A stretch of DNA of 64,000 bases from an uncultured Actinomyces sp. (GTDB lineage: Bacteria > Actinomycetota > Actinomycetes > Actinomycetales > Actinomycetaceae). The notes below the pieces were generated by a model, which saw only the letters and a list, made by a program, of their open reading frames with translations, did not search any database and had not been told where the DNA came from. The stretch lies in the NCBI GenBank assembly GCA_938014245.1, contig CALLSD010000062.1:66329-130328 (forward strand). The letters run 5' to 3'. The position numbers were made by a program, and so were the translations under genes. Shown piece after piece: positions 53,234 to 62,618 of this stretch (the first letter of the stretch is position 1; each line of letters starts with the position of its first letter).

Positions 53234-54544
53234 CTACTCCTGGCTTTGGTTGGTGTCGTCGGAGGAAACTTCGGGGGCATATGAGCACACGATTGTGCCA
53301 ACTTGGCGGCGGCGCCCGCGTGCTTCTTCGGCAACCATGTGCACGCCGAGCATATCGCCAGTCGCTCCGGGGAGGGGAACACGCCCGATCGCTTTGGCCA
53401 GCAGGCCGCCCACAGAGTCGACGTCTTCATCGTGCAATTCCACTCCCCACAGCTCACCGAGTTCCCAAATCGAGAACCTAGAGGGGACGCGCCACACGCC
53501 GGGGGAAATCTCTTCGGGTTCGATTGTGTTGCGATCGTGTTCGTCGGTGAGTTCGCCGACGACTTCCTCGATGATGTCTTCAAGTGTGACGAGGCCTGAA
53601 ATCCCACCGTATTCATCAACGACCAGTGCCAAGTGGAAGTGCTCGGCTTGCATCTGGCGAAGCAGGTCATCGGCGGGTTTCATCTCGATGGTGAACTCGG
53701 CAGGACGCATCATTTGGTCCGCGCGCAGTTCGTGGTCACCTTCGTAGGTCTCTAGCCGCTGCACGACATCTTTGAAGAAGAGGATTCCGCGTACATCGTC
53801 GGTATCTGTCCCGGTAACGGGGATACGTGAGAAGCCCGATCGGACGAAGAGACGCAGGGCCTTGTGTGCGGGCGTGTCGAAAGAGATCGTCACCATTTCC
53901 GTGCGCGGAACCATGACTTCACGCACGAGGGTGTGTCCAAGTTCGAAGACCGAGCGCAACATCTGGCGGTCTTCTTCTTCAAAACCTTCGGTTTCGCCAA
54001 CCTGGTCAACCATTTCGCGCAGTTCATCCGCCATTTCTGCGCGCATTTCAGCTTCGGTACGCTCCGGCTGGGGTAGGACCGCGCGGGCTTTGTGGGCAAC
54101 AGGGGCAAAGAAGCGCGCAATTCCCACGAGGCGGGTGATGAGCGGGGTGAGTAGCAGTGCGGCACCCGTGGGGTTGCGCTGTGCCCAACGCGTTGCAATC
54201 ACGCTATTGGCAAGGAATTGCGCGAGGGTGACGACCACAATCGTAACCAATCCAGCGAGCCACCAGTGATTGGCAAGATGCAGCGCGATCGTCGCCATCG
54301 AGACGGCGAAGACCACCTGCGTGAAAGTGCGAACGCCTCGAAGGACAAAAATAACCACGCGACGCTGGTCCACCAGCTCCATGAGAGCGCCCGCGTGTTT
54401 CCTCTCTTCTTGAATCAAGTCCTCGACAATGGCGCGAGTCAATTTCGAAAGCGAAAACTCGCTGGTCGCAAGGGCCATCGCAAAGAGAAGTGCAATCGCA
54501 GCGACGATACTCATCGCCGCGACGGGTACTGCCGCTTCGATCAT
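53234..54544 (-). CDS. CNNM/CBS-domain membrane protein (CorC/hemolysin family)
   Basis: 436 residues. N-terminal CNNM domain with three or four helices (AAMSIVAAIALLFAMALATSEFSLSKLTR; VVFAVSMATIALHLA; WWLAGLVTIVVVTLAQFL). Then the acidic linker GFEEEDRQMLRSVFELGHTLVREVMVPRTEMV and two CBS domains (to ~345), ending with a CorC_HlyC domain (GVWRVPSRFSIWELGELWGVEL). Such proteins take part in Mg2+/Co2+ homeostasis. Overlaps ybeY by 4 bases. Confidence 0.92.
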   Translation of the reverse strand: MIEAAVPVAAMSIVAAIALLFAMALATSEFSLSKLTRAIVEDLIQEERKHAGALMELVDQRRVVIFVLRGVRTFTQVVFAVSMATIALHLANHWWLAGLVTIVVVTLAQFLANSVIATRWAQRNPTGAALLLTPLITRLVGIARFFAPVAHKARAVLPQPERTEAEMRAEMADELREMVDQVGETEGFEEEDRQMLRSVFELGHTLVREVMVPRTEMVTISFDTPAHKALRLFVRSGFSRIPVTGTDTDDVRGILFFKDVVQRLETYEGDHELRADQMMRPAEFTIEMKPADDLLRQMQAEHFHLALVVDEYGGISGLVTLEDIIEEVVGELTDEHDRNTIEPEEISPGVWRVPSRFSIWELGELWGVELHDEDVDSVGGLLAKAIGRVPLPGATGDMLGVHMVAEEARGRRRQVGTIVCSYAPEVSSDDTNQSQE

Positions 54545-54990
54545 CGCTGCGCCAAGAAGCTCAAAAGGAGCTGGCGTTGCAGGGCGAACATCTCTTCTTT
54601 TTCTTCGGGTTCAGCGTGATCGTATCCCATGAGGTGAAGCATCCCGTGGGTAGCGAGGAAGAGCATTTCCTCTGCGGTCGAGTGACCGGCCTCGCGGGCT
54701 TGCTTTTCGGCGACCTGCGGGCAGATGCAGATATCCCCCAGAGTTCCCGAGGCCGTGGGGTGTTCGGCGGTACCCGGGCGTAGTTCGTCCATCGGAAAGC
54801 TCATGACGTCGGTGGGGCCTTCAAGGTCCAGCCAGCGCACGTGAAGTTCTTCCATGGGTTCGGGGTCGATGAAGATGATGTTGAGTTCGACCTCGGTTGA
54901 GACGTGCATTGCGCTGAGCACGAAGTCAGCCAATTGCACGAACTCTGCAATGTCGATCTCATAGTCGGTTTCGTTGAGAACTTCAGTCAT
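54541..54990 (-). CDS. ybeY: Endoribonuclease YbeY
   Basis: 149 residues. The metal-binding motif H-x3-H-x5-H is intact in THGMLHLMGYDHAEPEE. LDLEGPTDVMSFPMDE is the other family block. YbeY processes 16S rRNA 3' ends and takes part in ribosome quality control. It lies 3 bases after phoH, the classical phoH-ybeY pair, and overlaps the CNNM/CBS gene. Confidence 0.95.
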   Translation of the reverse strand: MTEVLNETDYEIDIAEFVQLADFVLSAMHVSTEVELNIIFIDPEPMEELHVRWLDLEGPTDVMSFPMDELRPGTAEHPTASGTLGDICICPQVAEKQAREAGHSTAEEMLFLATHGMLHLMGYDHAEPEEKEEMFALQRQLLLSFLAQR

Positions 54991-54993
54991 GAC

Positions 54994-56001
54994 TTAATGT
55001 CCATTGTGTCGGGAACGGGAGTGAAGTGAGCGGTCTCGGCGCGCTTTCAGGCGTGCCAGTGACTCATCCCAGCGTTCGTATGCGTCAATGATCTCGCCAA
55101 CAAGTCGATGGCGCACAACATCGGCGCTTGTCAGATGACAAAATTCTATGTCATCGATGCCGCCCAGAATATCTTCGATGACGAGCAGGCCACTGCTGCG
55201 CTCCCCCGCTAAGTCAATTTGGGAGGTATCACCGGTGACGACGACCTTGGAGTTGAAACCCAGACGGGTGAGGAACATTTTCATCTGTGCGAGCGTCGTG
55301 TTTTGCGCCTCGTCCAAGATGATGAATGAATCGTTTAAAGTCCTGCCACGCATATACGCCAAAGGAGCAACTTCAACAGCGCCGGAGGCCATGAGCTTGG
55401 GCAGAGCATCGGGATCCATCATGTCGCCCAAAGCATCGTAGAGGGGGCGCAGATAGGGATCGATCTTGTCCGTCAAAGTTCCCGGCAAGAAACCCAGATT
55501 CTCCCCCGCTTCGACTGCGGGACGCGTGAGAACGATACGACGAACCTGACCAGAGAGCAGAGCCGATACCGCCTGTGCCATTGCAAGATAGGTTTTTCCG
55601 GTACCGGCAGGGCCGAGGCCAAAGACCAGGGTCGAGCGTTCGATGGCGTCAACGTAGGCTTTTTGCCCCGCAGACTGCGGGCGTATCGAACGGCCCCGAC
55701 TGCGAAGAATCTCCTGGGGACGCTCGGTCGACGAATGTGCCGAAGTGAGGAGTGCGATTGCCTGTTCGACTCCGTCGGCATCAAGAGAGTGTCCTTCTTT
55801 AGCAAGTTCAACCAGTTCGTCGACCAGTTGAACAGCCATATCGACAATGCCTTCGGGGCCAATCAACGACAGAGTGCGTCCCAGGAGAGAGAAGCGCACC
55901 TGCGGGAATCCTTTTTCGAGGGCGCGCAAGACGCGATCTGATGTGCCGAAAAGGACAACCGGGTCGACGCCCCTAGGAATTTCGATCCGTTTTGCCTCCA
56001 T
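54994..56001 (-). CDS. phoH: PhoH-family ATPase
   Basis: 335 residues from the ATG at 55999-56001 (MEAKRIEIPRG), one base after the rsmE stop; an ATG seven codons earlier would overlap rsmE. Walker A GPAGTGKTYLAMA, Walker B FIILDEAQNTT, and the TRPAVEAGENLGFLPGTL block are the PhoH (PhoL) signature. Relatives are RNA-associated ATPases/helicases that work with YbeY. A KH-like part is at the N-terminus (FPQVRFSLLGRTLSLIGPE). Confidence 0.93.
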   Translation of the reverse strand: MEAKRIEIPRGVDPVVLFGTSDRVLRALEKGFPQVRFSLLGRTLSLIGPEGIVDMAVQLVDELVELAKEGHSLDADGVEQAIALLTSAHSSTERPQEILRSRGRSIRPQSAGQKAYVDAIERSTLVFGLGPAGTGKTYLAMAQAVSALLSGQVRRIVLTRPAVEAGENLGFLPGTLTDKIDPYLRPLYDALGDMMDPDALPKLMASGAVEVAPLAYMRGRTLNDSFIILDEAQNTTLAQMKMFLTRLGFNSKVVVTGDTSQIDLAGERSSGLLVIEDILGGIDDIEFCHLTSADVVRHRLVGEIIDAYERWDESLARLKARRDRSLHSRSRHNGH

Positions 56002-56002
56002 G

Positions 56003-56833
56003 TCACCACCGTCCAATTGCATCGCTGATCAGTGACAAGGCAACCGGGCCCGCGGTCGAAGCGCGCAAAACGGTCGTCCCCAATAGACGCACGCGCGCAC
56101 CTGCAGCCTCGAAAAGAGAAAGCTCGTCTGGATCAACCCCGCCTTCGGGGCCAACGATCACGCTGATCCGAGGCGGAAGGCAAGTTCCCGGCACCAACTG
56201 CACAGGGGCCTCGTCAGTGGTCGGCAAAGACTTTTCTGCAGCAGCACGCAGCTCACGCAGGAGAATACTCAAAGGGGCCTGCGTACTCTCGTGGCAGACG
56301 ATCACCCACGCGCCGGCTGCTGTTTCTTCGCCAATCCACTGAGCAAGTCTTTGGGAAGTGCAGGCATCTTCGAGGCGAGGAATGAAGGCACGACGAGACT
56401 GCTTCGCTGCCGCCCTTAAAGTCGACTCCCACTTCTTCATGCCCTTCGCGGCTTTTTCGCCCTTCCAGCGCACTTCACTGCGATTAGCCTGCCAAGGAAT
56501 TACAGCGTCAACCCCGACTTCTGTCGCCATTTCAATGGCCATTTCATCCCGGCCACCCGTGGACAACGCCTGAACAAGGATCAAACGTACAGACGGGGGC
56601 GCCTCGTGGATGATCTCTTCAACGCGAAGAGTCAATGACTTTTTCGCTCGTTCAATCACGCTCCCGCGGACACGCAATCCGTCGCCGTCAACAACGTCGA
56701 GTATTTGCCCCACGTCCATGCGACGAACGGTTGCGGCGTGGAAGCCTTCATCCCCGTCAAGAGTGTAGGAATCCCCAAGAGTGCAGCCTTGGAGGGCGGC
56801 GGCCTCGGGAGCGATGAAAACGGGAAGGGTCAT
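56003..56833 (-). CDS. rsmE: 16S rRNA m3U1498 methyltransferase RsmE
   Basis: 276 residues from the ATG at 56831-56833 (MTLPVFIAPEAA). The open frame to 57112 overlaps dnaJ and is rejected. SPOUT fold: PUA-like N-terminus, then LILVQALSTGGRDEMAIEMATEVGVDAVIPW, and the knot motif ISVIVGPEGGVDPDE ... LLGTTVLRASTAGPVAL. Methylates U1498 in the decoding region of 16S rRNA. It follows dnaJ after 13 bases, as in many Gram-positives. Confidence 0.95.
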   Translation of the reverse strand: MTLPVFIAPEAAALQGCTLGDSYTLDGDEGFHAATVRRMDVGQILDVVDGDGLRVRGSVIERAKKSLTLRVEEIIHEAPPSVRLILVQALSTGGRDEMAIEMATEVGVDAVIPWQANRSEVRWKGEKAAKGMKKWESTLRAAAKQSRRAFIPRLEDACTSQRLAQWIGEETAAGAWVIVCHESTQAPLSILLRELRAAAEKSLPTTDEAPVQLVPGTCLPPRISVIVGPEGGVDPDELSLFEAAGARVRLLGTTVLRASTAGPVALSLISDAIGRW

Positions 56834-56846
56834 CGATGTGTTCCGA

Positions 56847-57965
56847 TCACTGGCCTGTGAAGGTTTCACGAAGCTTATCGAAGAAGGAGGAACCCTGTTT
56901 TTCGGGACGGGCGCTTTCTTCTCCGCGCACAGCGGAAAGCTCTTCGAGGAGCTCGCGGGAACGGTCATCAAGCTTGCGCGGAATCTCGACATTGATGCCG
57001 ATATGCAGGTCGCCGCGGCCGGGACGCTGCAGGTGTCCGACACCCAAGCCGGACAGACGCAGTTCGTCGCCGGGCTGAGTTCCAGGCTTGACCGTGATGG
57101 ATTGTTTTCCATCCAAGGTATCGAGCTCGAAAGTACTTCCCAAAGCTGCTGCAGTCATGGGAATGGTGACGGTCATGTACAGATCATCGCCTTGACGCGA
57201 GAAGGTAGGGTGCCTCTTTTCGACGATATCGACATAGAGATCACCATTCGGGCCGCCGCCGGGGCCGACCTCACCTTGTCCGGCGAGGCGTAGGCGCATG
57301 CCATCTCCTGCACCTGCGGGGATGTCGATGGTCAGGCTTCGGCGAGTGCGCACGCGCCCTTGGCCCGCGCATTCGTGACACGGCTGTTCAATGACGGTTC
57401 CATATCCCTGGCAGGTGGGGCAAGGAACTTGGGTGCGCATGGTTCCCAGCATGGTCTGCTGGGTTTGAATCGAATAGCCTGCACCGCTACAGGTCCCACA
57501 GGTTGTCGGTTCGCTCCCGGGCTCGCACATCGATCCGTGGCAGACATCGCAGGCAACGTAGGTATTGAGCGAAATTTCGCGATGCGCACCGAAGGTTGCT
57601 TCCTCCAGGGTGATCTCAATGCGCGTGAGCTGTTCGCGGCCCTGGCGAGTGCGCGACTGAGGGCCAGCGCCCCCGCCGAATCCGCCACCGAAGGCTCCAC
57701 CGAACATCGTTGAGAGGATGTCCCCGAAATCGAAGGAGTCACCAGCGTATCCGCCGCCTCGGGCAGCGTCTGCACCACCGATGTCGTACATGCGGCGCTT
57801 TTCCGGATCGGAAAGAGTTTCGTAGGCGACCGATAGCTCCTTGAAAGCTTCCTCGTCCCCGCCGTAGTCCGGGTGTAATTCGCGAGCCTTCTTGCGATAG
57901 GCTTTTTTGATTTCGCTTTGGTCGGCGTCGCGTGAGACCCCGAGGATTGCGTAGTAATCGTTCAC
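56847..57965 (-). CDS. dnaJ: Chaperone DnaJ (second, HrcA-linked copy type)
   Basis: 372 residues. J domain with HPD motif in LHPDYGGDEEAFKE; Gly/Phe region (GDSFDFGDILSTMFGGAFGGGFGGG); four zinc-finger repeats CDVCHGSM, CGTCSGAG, CPTCQGYG and CHECAGQG, the first lacking the usual final glycine; then the C-terminal substrate-binding domain. This is the DnaJ2 type that follows hrcA in actinobacteria. It begins 22 bases after the hrcA stop and should share its heat-shock control. Confidence 0.95.
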   Translation of the reverse strand: MNDYYAILGVSRDADQSEIKKAYRKKARELHPDYGGDEEAFKELSVAYETLSDPEKRRMYDIGGADAARGGGYAGDSFDFGDILSTMFGGAFGGGFGGGAGPQSRTRQGREQLTRIEITLEEATFGAHREISLNTYVACDVCHGSMCEPGSEPTTCGTCSGAGYSIQTQQTMLGTMRTQVPCPTCQGYGTVIEQPCHECAGQGRVRTRRSLTIDIPAGAGDGMRLRLAGQGEVGPGGGPNGDLYVDIVEKRHPTFSRQGDDLYMTVTIPMTAAALGSTFELDTLDGKQSITVKPGTQPGDELRLSGLGVGHLQRPGRGDLHIGINVEIPRKLDDRSRELLEELSAVRGEESARPEKQGSSFFDKLRETFTGQ

Positions 57966-57987
57966 GAATATCCTTCTGCGGCTGCGG

Positions 57988-59004
57988 TTAGTGTGTTGAG
58001 TTCAAGTACTTGGACAGATACGAGGCCACTGCGTGGACCGTGGACATTGTCGAGGCGTAGTCCATGCGGGTGGGCCCGAGGATTCCCACGTGGGCTGAGT
58101 TCCCCCCGGAAGCGTAAGTTCCTGAAACGAGGGAGGTCTCAACGAAAGCATCATGTCCGTTTTCAGAACCGATGGAGACGTGCACGTCGCCGTTTCCTTC
58201 GTCCATTTCGGCGAAGAGACGCAGGAGAACGACTTGTTCTTCGAGGGCGTCTAAAACCGGTGCAATGTCGCGGAAGTCAACACCGCTTCGAGCAAGGTTC
58301 GACATTCCCGCCATAGCGATTCGCGCGGAAGGCTCTCCCTGGAGGAGGCTGGCGACGATTTCGCTGATGTCTCCGGCGCACCCAGACAGTGCGGGCGGCA
58401 GACACTCAGCCATGGCCTCGTAATGGGCACGAACTTCTCCCGCGTCTTTGCCCTGGTAGGCGGCGTTGAGGACCGAGCGCAGCGTCAAGAGATCTTCTTG
58501 GGCGAGGTCTTGGGGCATCTCACGCAGGCGTTCAAAAACTTTGCCCTGTTCGGTGATGACAACGATGAGCAGGCGTGAGTCGCTCAGATCGACAAATTCG
58601 ATGCGGCTCAGTGTTGAGCGAGCATTCACGGGGTATTCAATGAGGGCAACCTGGCGCGTGACCTGTGCAAGCAGGCGGACTGTGGCCATGACGACGTCAT
58701 CGAGGTCTTCGGCGCGGGCTAAGAATTTCTCGACCGCCTGTCGTTCTGGGGCACTCATGGGCTTCAGTGTTGCCAATTGGTCGACGAAAACTCGGTAGCC
58801 CTTGTCGGTTGGCACGCGGCCAGCACTGGTGTGGGGCTGGTAGATGAGCCCCGCTTCTTCCAAGACAGCCATGTCGTTTCGGATGGTTGCCGAAGAGACC
58901 CCAAGATCTTGAGATTGCGCGATGGCTTTGGACCCCACGGGTTCACGCGTGTGGACATACTGGGACACGATGGCTCGTAGAACGTCTAGGCGACGGTCGT
59001 TCAT
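57988..59004 (-). CDS. hrcA: Heat-inducible transcription repressor HrcA
   Basis: 338 residues. N-terminal winged helix: RRLDVLRAIVSQYVHTREPVGSKAIAQ ... GVSSATIRNDMAVLEEAGLIYQPHTSAGRVPTDKGYRVFVD is the HrcA signature. The C-terminal GAF-like dimerisation domain ends DYASTMSTVHAVASYLSKYL. It represses by binding CIRCE with help from GroEL. A CIRCE element lies 15 bases upstream, so it represses itself and dnaJ. Confidence 0.97.
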   Translation of the reverse strand: MNDRRLDVLRAIVSQYVHTREPVGSKAIAQSQDLGVSSATIRNDMAVLEEAGLIYQPHTSAGRVPTDKGYRVFVDQLATLKPMSAPERQAVEKFLARAEDLDDVVMATVRLLAQVTRQVALIEYPVNARSTLSRIEFVDLSDSRLLIVVITEQGKVFERLREMPQDLAQEDLLTLRSVLNAAYQGKDAGEVRAHYEAMAECLPPALSGCAGDISEIVASLLQGEPSARIAMAGMSNLARSGVDFRDIAPVLDALEEQVVLLRLFAEMDEGNGDVHVSIGSENGHDAFVETSLVSGTYASGGNSAHVGILGPTRMDYASTMSTVHAVASYLSKYLNSTH

Positions 59005-59019
59005 TCATCCTCCCCTAAT

Positions 59020-59046
59020 CTGGCACTCACGCTATTTGAGTGCCAG
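59020..59046. promoter_or_regulatory. CIRCE operator of hrcA-dnaJ
   Basis: CTGGCACTC (59020-59028), nine bases, then GAGTGCCAG (59038-59046): a perfect 9-9-9 CIRCE arrangement with the GGCACTC core usual in actinobacteria (consensus TTAGCACTC). Confidence 0.94.
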
Positions 59047-59115
59047 TTTACTCCGCAAATACCCAATTCGCCCTGTTATCAACAGTTTTCACCCGAGCCG
59101 AATGGGAAAGAGAGA

Positions 59116-60012
59116 TCATTCCAAACCGGGCTGAGTGACGAAATCAATCAGTTCCTCAACGCGCCCCAGAAGGGCTGGCTCGAGGTCTTTATAGTTGCGA
59201 ACCGTGGAGAGGATTCGTTTCCACCCCATCGCGATATCGGCCTGAGTCGCATGGGGCCAGCCCAAGTGTTCCAAAGTCCCGTGTTTAATATCCACTCCCC
59301 GAGGAATTTCGGGCCACTTTTCAAGTCCCACACGCTGAGGCTTCACCGATTGCCAAATATCGACATAGGGGTGGCCGACAATGAGGACCGCATCCTTCCA
59401 GCGCGCACTCACGGCCTCGGCGATGCGGGATTCTTTGGATCCGGGGACCAAGTGATCCACAAGCACACCCGCTCGTACTTTCTCGGTGGGTCCAAAGACT
59501 TCGAGGATTTCCTCCAAGTGGTCAACGCCCTCAAGAAGCTGAACGGCAACTCCAACATCGGCAAGGTCTTCTCCCCACACGTGTTGGATGAGCTCGGCGT
59601 CGTGGCGTCCCTCGACCCAGATTCGAGACTTTCGCGCGACGCGCGCAACGCGGTTTTCAGCAGCAATCGATCCTGAGTTTGTGACCGCCCTGCCACCGGG
59701 AGTAGTCAAAGCGGGGGTCTGACGCGCGGGTGCAGCCTTGGGAGGGAGCGCAACAATGGGCTTCCCCTCAAGCCAAAACCCGCCGCCAAGGGGGAAAGAA
59801 CGCTTGCGCCCGTGTCGATCCTCAAGTTCAACCAGGTGCACTCCCCCGGATTTTTCAACGCGGGTCACCGCACCAACCCATCCGCTGGAAATATCCTCAA
59901 GCACCATGCCGTACTCGATGGCAACTTCAACAGAGCGCGGCCTGCGCGCACCCGGCCCATCACGATGCGGGTCGAATTCGAAGATATTGGTCCCGTACAT
60001 ATCTGAAGTCAC
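59116..60012 (-). CDS. DUF3097 family protein
   Basis: 298 residues. Typical of the actinobacterial DUF3097 family located between hemW and hrcA. Recognisable parts are the N-terminal MYGTNIFEF, an SH3-like stretch (GWVGAVTRVEKSGGVHLVELEDRHGRKRSFPLGGGFWLEGKPI), then a TOPRIM-like domain: RIWVEGRHDAELIQHVWGEDL (conserved Glu) and GVLVDHLVPGSKE (conserved Asp). The TOPRIM resemblance suggests a nuclease- or topoisomerase-like role, which is inference. I took GTG at 60010-60012; the ATG at 59998-60000 is equally possible. Confidence 0.88.
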   Translation of the reverse strand: MTSDMYGTNIFEFDPHRDGPGARRPRSVEVAIEYGMVLEDISSGWVGAVTRVEKSGGVHLVELEDRHGRKRSFPLGGGFWLEGKPIVALPPKAAPARQTPALTTPGGRAVTNSGSIAAENRVARVARKSRIWVEGRHDAELIQHVWGEDLADVGVAVQLLEGVDHLEEILEVFGPTEKVRAGVLVDHLVPGSKESRIAEAVSARWKDAVLIVGHPYVDIWQSVKPQRVGLEKWPEIPRGVDIKHGTLEHLGWPHATQADIAMGWKRILSTVRNYKDLEPALLGRVEELIDFVTQPGLE

Positions 60013-60087
60013 CGCTCCACACTATGAGGACGGGACGCTCTATTCCCAGATCAACACTCTTTCCCGTGTAAGTGTGCGGCTCGTAAC

Positions 60088-61359
60088 TCAGTATCCAAGG
60101 AGCTCGCGCGTCACGTAGTCAGCTAAAAGCCTGCCCTGGAGAGTCAGAATCGCCCGCCCCTCCTTAGCCGCCTGCGCGTCGATCAGTCCTTTCGAGGCCA
60201 GGGGTCCAAGCGCGGCGTAAAAAGCCTCGCGGTCCCCTTCCCCCTCCTCGGGAGCTCGAACGCCTTCGCTGGTGCGCACAGCCAAGAGGATGCGTTCCAT
60301 TTCTCGCGTCGGCGCGTCGAGGATTTCACCGGCGTGTGCGGGAGAAAGTCCCTCTCGCAGTCTTTGCGCATACGCCGAAGGGTGTTTGACGTTCCACCAG
60401 CGATAGCGGCCGATGTGAGAGTGCGCGCCCGGGCCGATCCCCCACCAGTCCCAGTCGCGCCAGTAGGCAAGATTGTGTTTCGAGGCGTGGCGCAGCTGGG
60501 TGGAAACAATTCCTTCTTCGCCCACCTCCCTGCGCGCGAAGTTTGAAATTTCGTACCAGCTGTAGCCGGCCTCGCCTAGGAGTCGATCCGCAATTTCGTA
60601 TTTCGAGGCCTCGTCGTCTGGGTCGGGCATGGGAAGTTGCCCGCGAGCGACCTGCGCACCCATTTTGGTTCCTTCTTCGATGACAAGGGCGTAGGCACTG
60701 ATGTGGTCCGGTTCCATTGCGATCGCTTCTTCAAGCGAGGTCTGCCAGTCCGTCAGGCTTTCTCCGGGGGCTCCGTAGATGAGGTCGACTGAGACGTCCA
60801 TCCCGAGTCTGCGGGCCGCGCCAACCAAGCCGGGCAATTTCGCTGGATCATGGTGGCGATCAAGGACGCGCAAGACCTCGGGGACGGCCGATTGCATGCC
60901 GAAGGAAACGCGGGTAAAGCCAGCCTTGGTGAGGCGTTCAAGCGCGGCCTCGTCCACACTTTCGGGGTTCGCTTCTACGGTAATTTCCGCGCCGGGGGCG
61001 ATCCCAAAGTTCTCGCGCACCCCCACAAGGAGACGTTCAAGGATGTCAGTGGATAAGAGCGTGGGGGTGCCGCCACCGAAGAAAATGCTCGAGGCGGGGC
61101 GCTTACGCATACCAGCATCGCTGAGGATCCCCGCTCCCATGCGCATTTCAGCAAGGGCGCTTCGGTCATAGCTCTCACGGTCAGCTCCGGGGCCAAAACC
61201 GACGGTGTAGGTATTGAAGTCACAGTAGCCGCAACGAATCTGGCAGAAAGGAACGTGCACATAGACGGCGAGGGTGCGCTTGGCATAAGGTTCGGCGAGT
61301 TCAGCTCGGAGACGACCACGATCGTCCCAAGCCTGGCCTTCTGGCTGGTGAGGACTCAT
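60088..61359 (-). CDS. hemW: Radical SAM heme chaperone HemW
   Basis: 423 residues from the ATG at 61357-61359, which overlaps the stop of the MFS gene (ATGA). The radical SAM cluster is CQIRCGYCDF (C-x3-C-x2-C with the extra Phe/Cys typical of HemN/HemW), followed by FFGGGTPTLL and ITVEANPESVDE. It lacks the N-terminal extension of HemN and so is HemW, which delivers heme. The frame upstream runs 30 codons into the MFS gene. No ribosome site is visible, so translation probably depends on coupling. Confidence 0.93.
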   Translation of the reverse strand: MSPHQPEGQAWDDRGRLRAELAEPYAKRTLAVYVHVPFCQIRCGYCDFNTYTVGFGPGADRESYDRSALAEMRMGAGILSDAGMRKRPASSIFFGGGTPTLLSTDILERLLVGVRENFGIAPGAEITVEANPESVDEAALERLTKAGFTRVSFGMQSAVPEVLRVLDRHHDPAKLPGLVGAARRLGMDVSVDLIYGAPGESLTDWQTSLEEAIAMEPDHISAYALVIEEGTKMGAQVARGQLPMPDPDDEASKYEIADRLLGEAGYSWYEISNFARREVGEEGIVSTQLRHASKHNLAYWRDWDWWGIGPGAHSHIGRYRWWNVKHPSAYAQRLREGLSPAHAGEILDAPTREMERILLAVRTSEGVRAPEEGEGDREAFYAALGPLASKGLIDAQAAKEGRAILTLQGRLLADYVTRELLGY

Positions 61360-62618
61360 TGAGGCTTGGGGGTTGAGGTCGAGCGGGCGACGATTTGGGA
61401 AATCACGACGAGGCTTCCTGTCAGGACTGTTAAAAGAATGAAGGGCCACAGCCAGTTAGCCGTCATGTCGTACATGCGCCCCAAAACCCACGGCCCCAAG
61501 GCACCAAAGCCATATCCAATACTTTGGACGAGTGCAGACAGCGTGCGGGTTTGAGCCATGTTGGTCGTGCGTTCAATGACCAGCGTAAAGGTAATTGAGA
61601 AAAATGCACCTTGACCCAGTCCCCCGCACGCACTCCACAAAGCCCAGCCTCCGGGAAGAAGGAGCATTCCAATTGGCATGAGGAGCCACGACAGAGAGAC
61701 CAGCGTGAGGATTGTCGAGGTCTGAGCGCGGATCAATTTCTGGACGGCCATCATGCTCAGCGGCGCAGCAACACCCACGATGTGGTAGATCGATGCCGCA
61801 AAACCAGCATCGTTTGGACCCATCTCAAGCATGTCTGCAAGGATTTTCGGCAGCCATGCTGCGACGCCGAAGTAGCAGAAGGTATTGACAGCGAAGGCGA
61901 AAGCCATCAGCCATGCCATGGGCCAGCGATAGATTTCCGAGGCCTTGGCGGGGCCATCCGTTACAGCTGAGTCGTCCGTGTGGATCGTCCATCCGGCTCT
62001 TCGGGCGAAGAAAGGGCGGATTCCCGGGCGATTGAGTGGGTAGATTGCAAGGCAGGCCACGAGTGCGATCAGGGCTGGACCGACTCCCCATACTCCCGCT
62101 GCGCCTCTCCAGCCGACGTATGCGACCAACGGAAAGCTGAAGGCGGTCGAGGCTGCGATCATGAGGTCAATCATCGTGGAGTAAACCGCCGTCATAATTC
62201 CCGCGCGATGGCGAAAATCGCGACCAATGAGCATAGTGACGACCAGGTTGGAGCAGGTTGTTCCGATGCCAATGACACAGGTGCCAACAAATAGTGACCA
62301 GGCCATACCGAGCGAGCGGAGCACGGCACCGAGGATCACGATTGCCAGCCCCAGACAAACGGCGCGATTCAGTCGGATTTTTCGCAGGATGAGTGCGGTG
62401 AATGGGGTGAAGAAACCGAAACAGAATACGGGGATTGAGGTCACTAATCCGGCCTCGGCCGAGGAAAGTCCCAAGTCTCTTTGGATTTCCTCGATGATGG
62501 GAGGCAGTGCGGTGATGGTTCCTCTGAGGGATCCAGCTAGAAGCACGAATGCGGACAAAGTGATGAGGATCCACACGAACCTACGCTGAAAATATCGCGC
62601 GTAAGCTACCTGTTTCAC
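61356..62618 (-). CDS. MFS transporter, CynX/NimT-like
   Basis: 420 residues from GTG at 62616-62618 (VKQVAYARYF), with AAGGAAGAA upstream; the frame extends 23 codons further without support. Twelve helices. LSAFVLLAGSLRGTITALPPIIEEIQRDLGLSSAEAGLVTSIPVFCFG is the typical opening of the cyanate/2-nitroimidazole (CynX/NimT) branch. LILRKIRLNRAVCLGLAIVILG carries the loop 2-3 motif. Its stop overlaps the hemW ATG, a pairing I would not expect. The substrate is unknown. Confidence 0.88.
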   Translation of the reverse strand: MKQVAYARYFQRRFVWILITLSAFVLLAGSLRGTITALPPIIEEIQRDLGLSSAEAGLVTSIPVFCFGFFTPFTALILRKIRLNRAVCLGLAIVILGAVLRSLGMAWSLFVGTCVIGIGTTCSNLVVTMLIGRDFRHRAGIMTAVYSTMIDLMIAASTAFSFPLVAYVGWRGAAGVWGVGPALIALVACLAIYPLNRPGIRPFFARRAGWTIHTDDSAVTDGPAKASEIYRWPMAWLMAFAFAVNTFCYFGVAAWLPKILADMLEMGPNDAGFAASIYHIVGVAAPLSMMAVQKLIRAQTSTILTLVSLSWLLMPIGMLLLPGGWALWSACGGLGQGAFFSITFTLVIERTTNMAQTRTLSALVQSIGYGFGALGPWVLGRMYDMTANWLWPFILLTVLTGSLVVISQIVARSTSTPKPQ

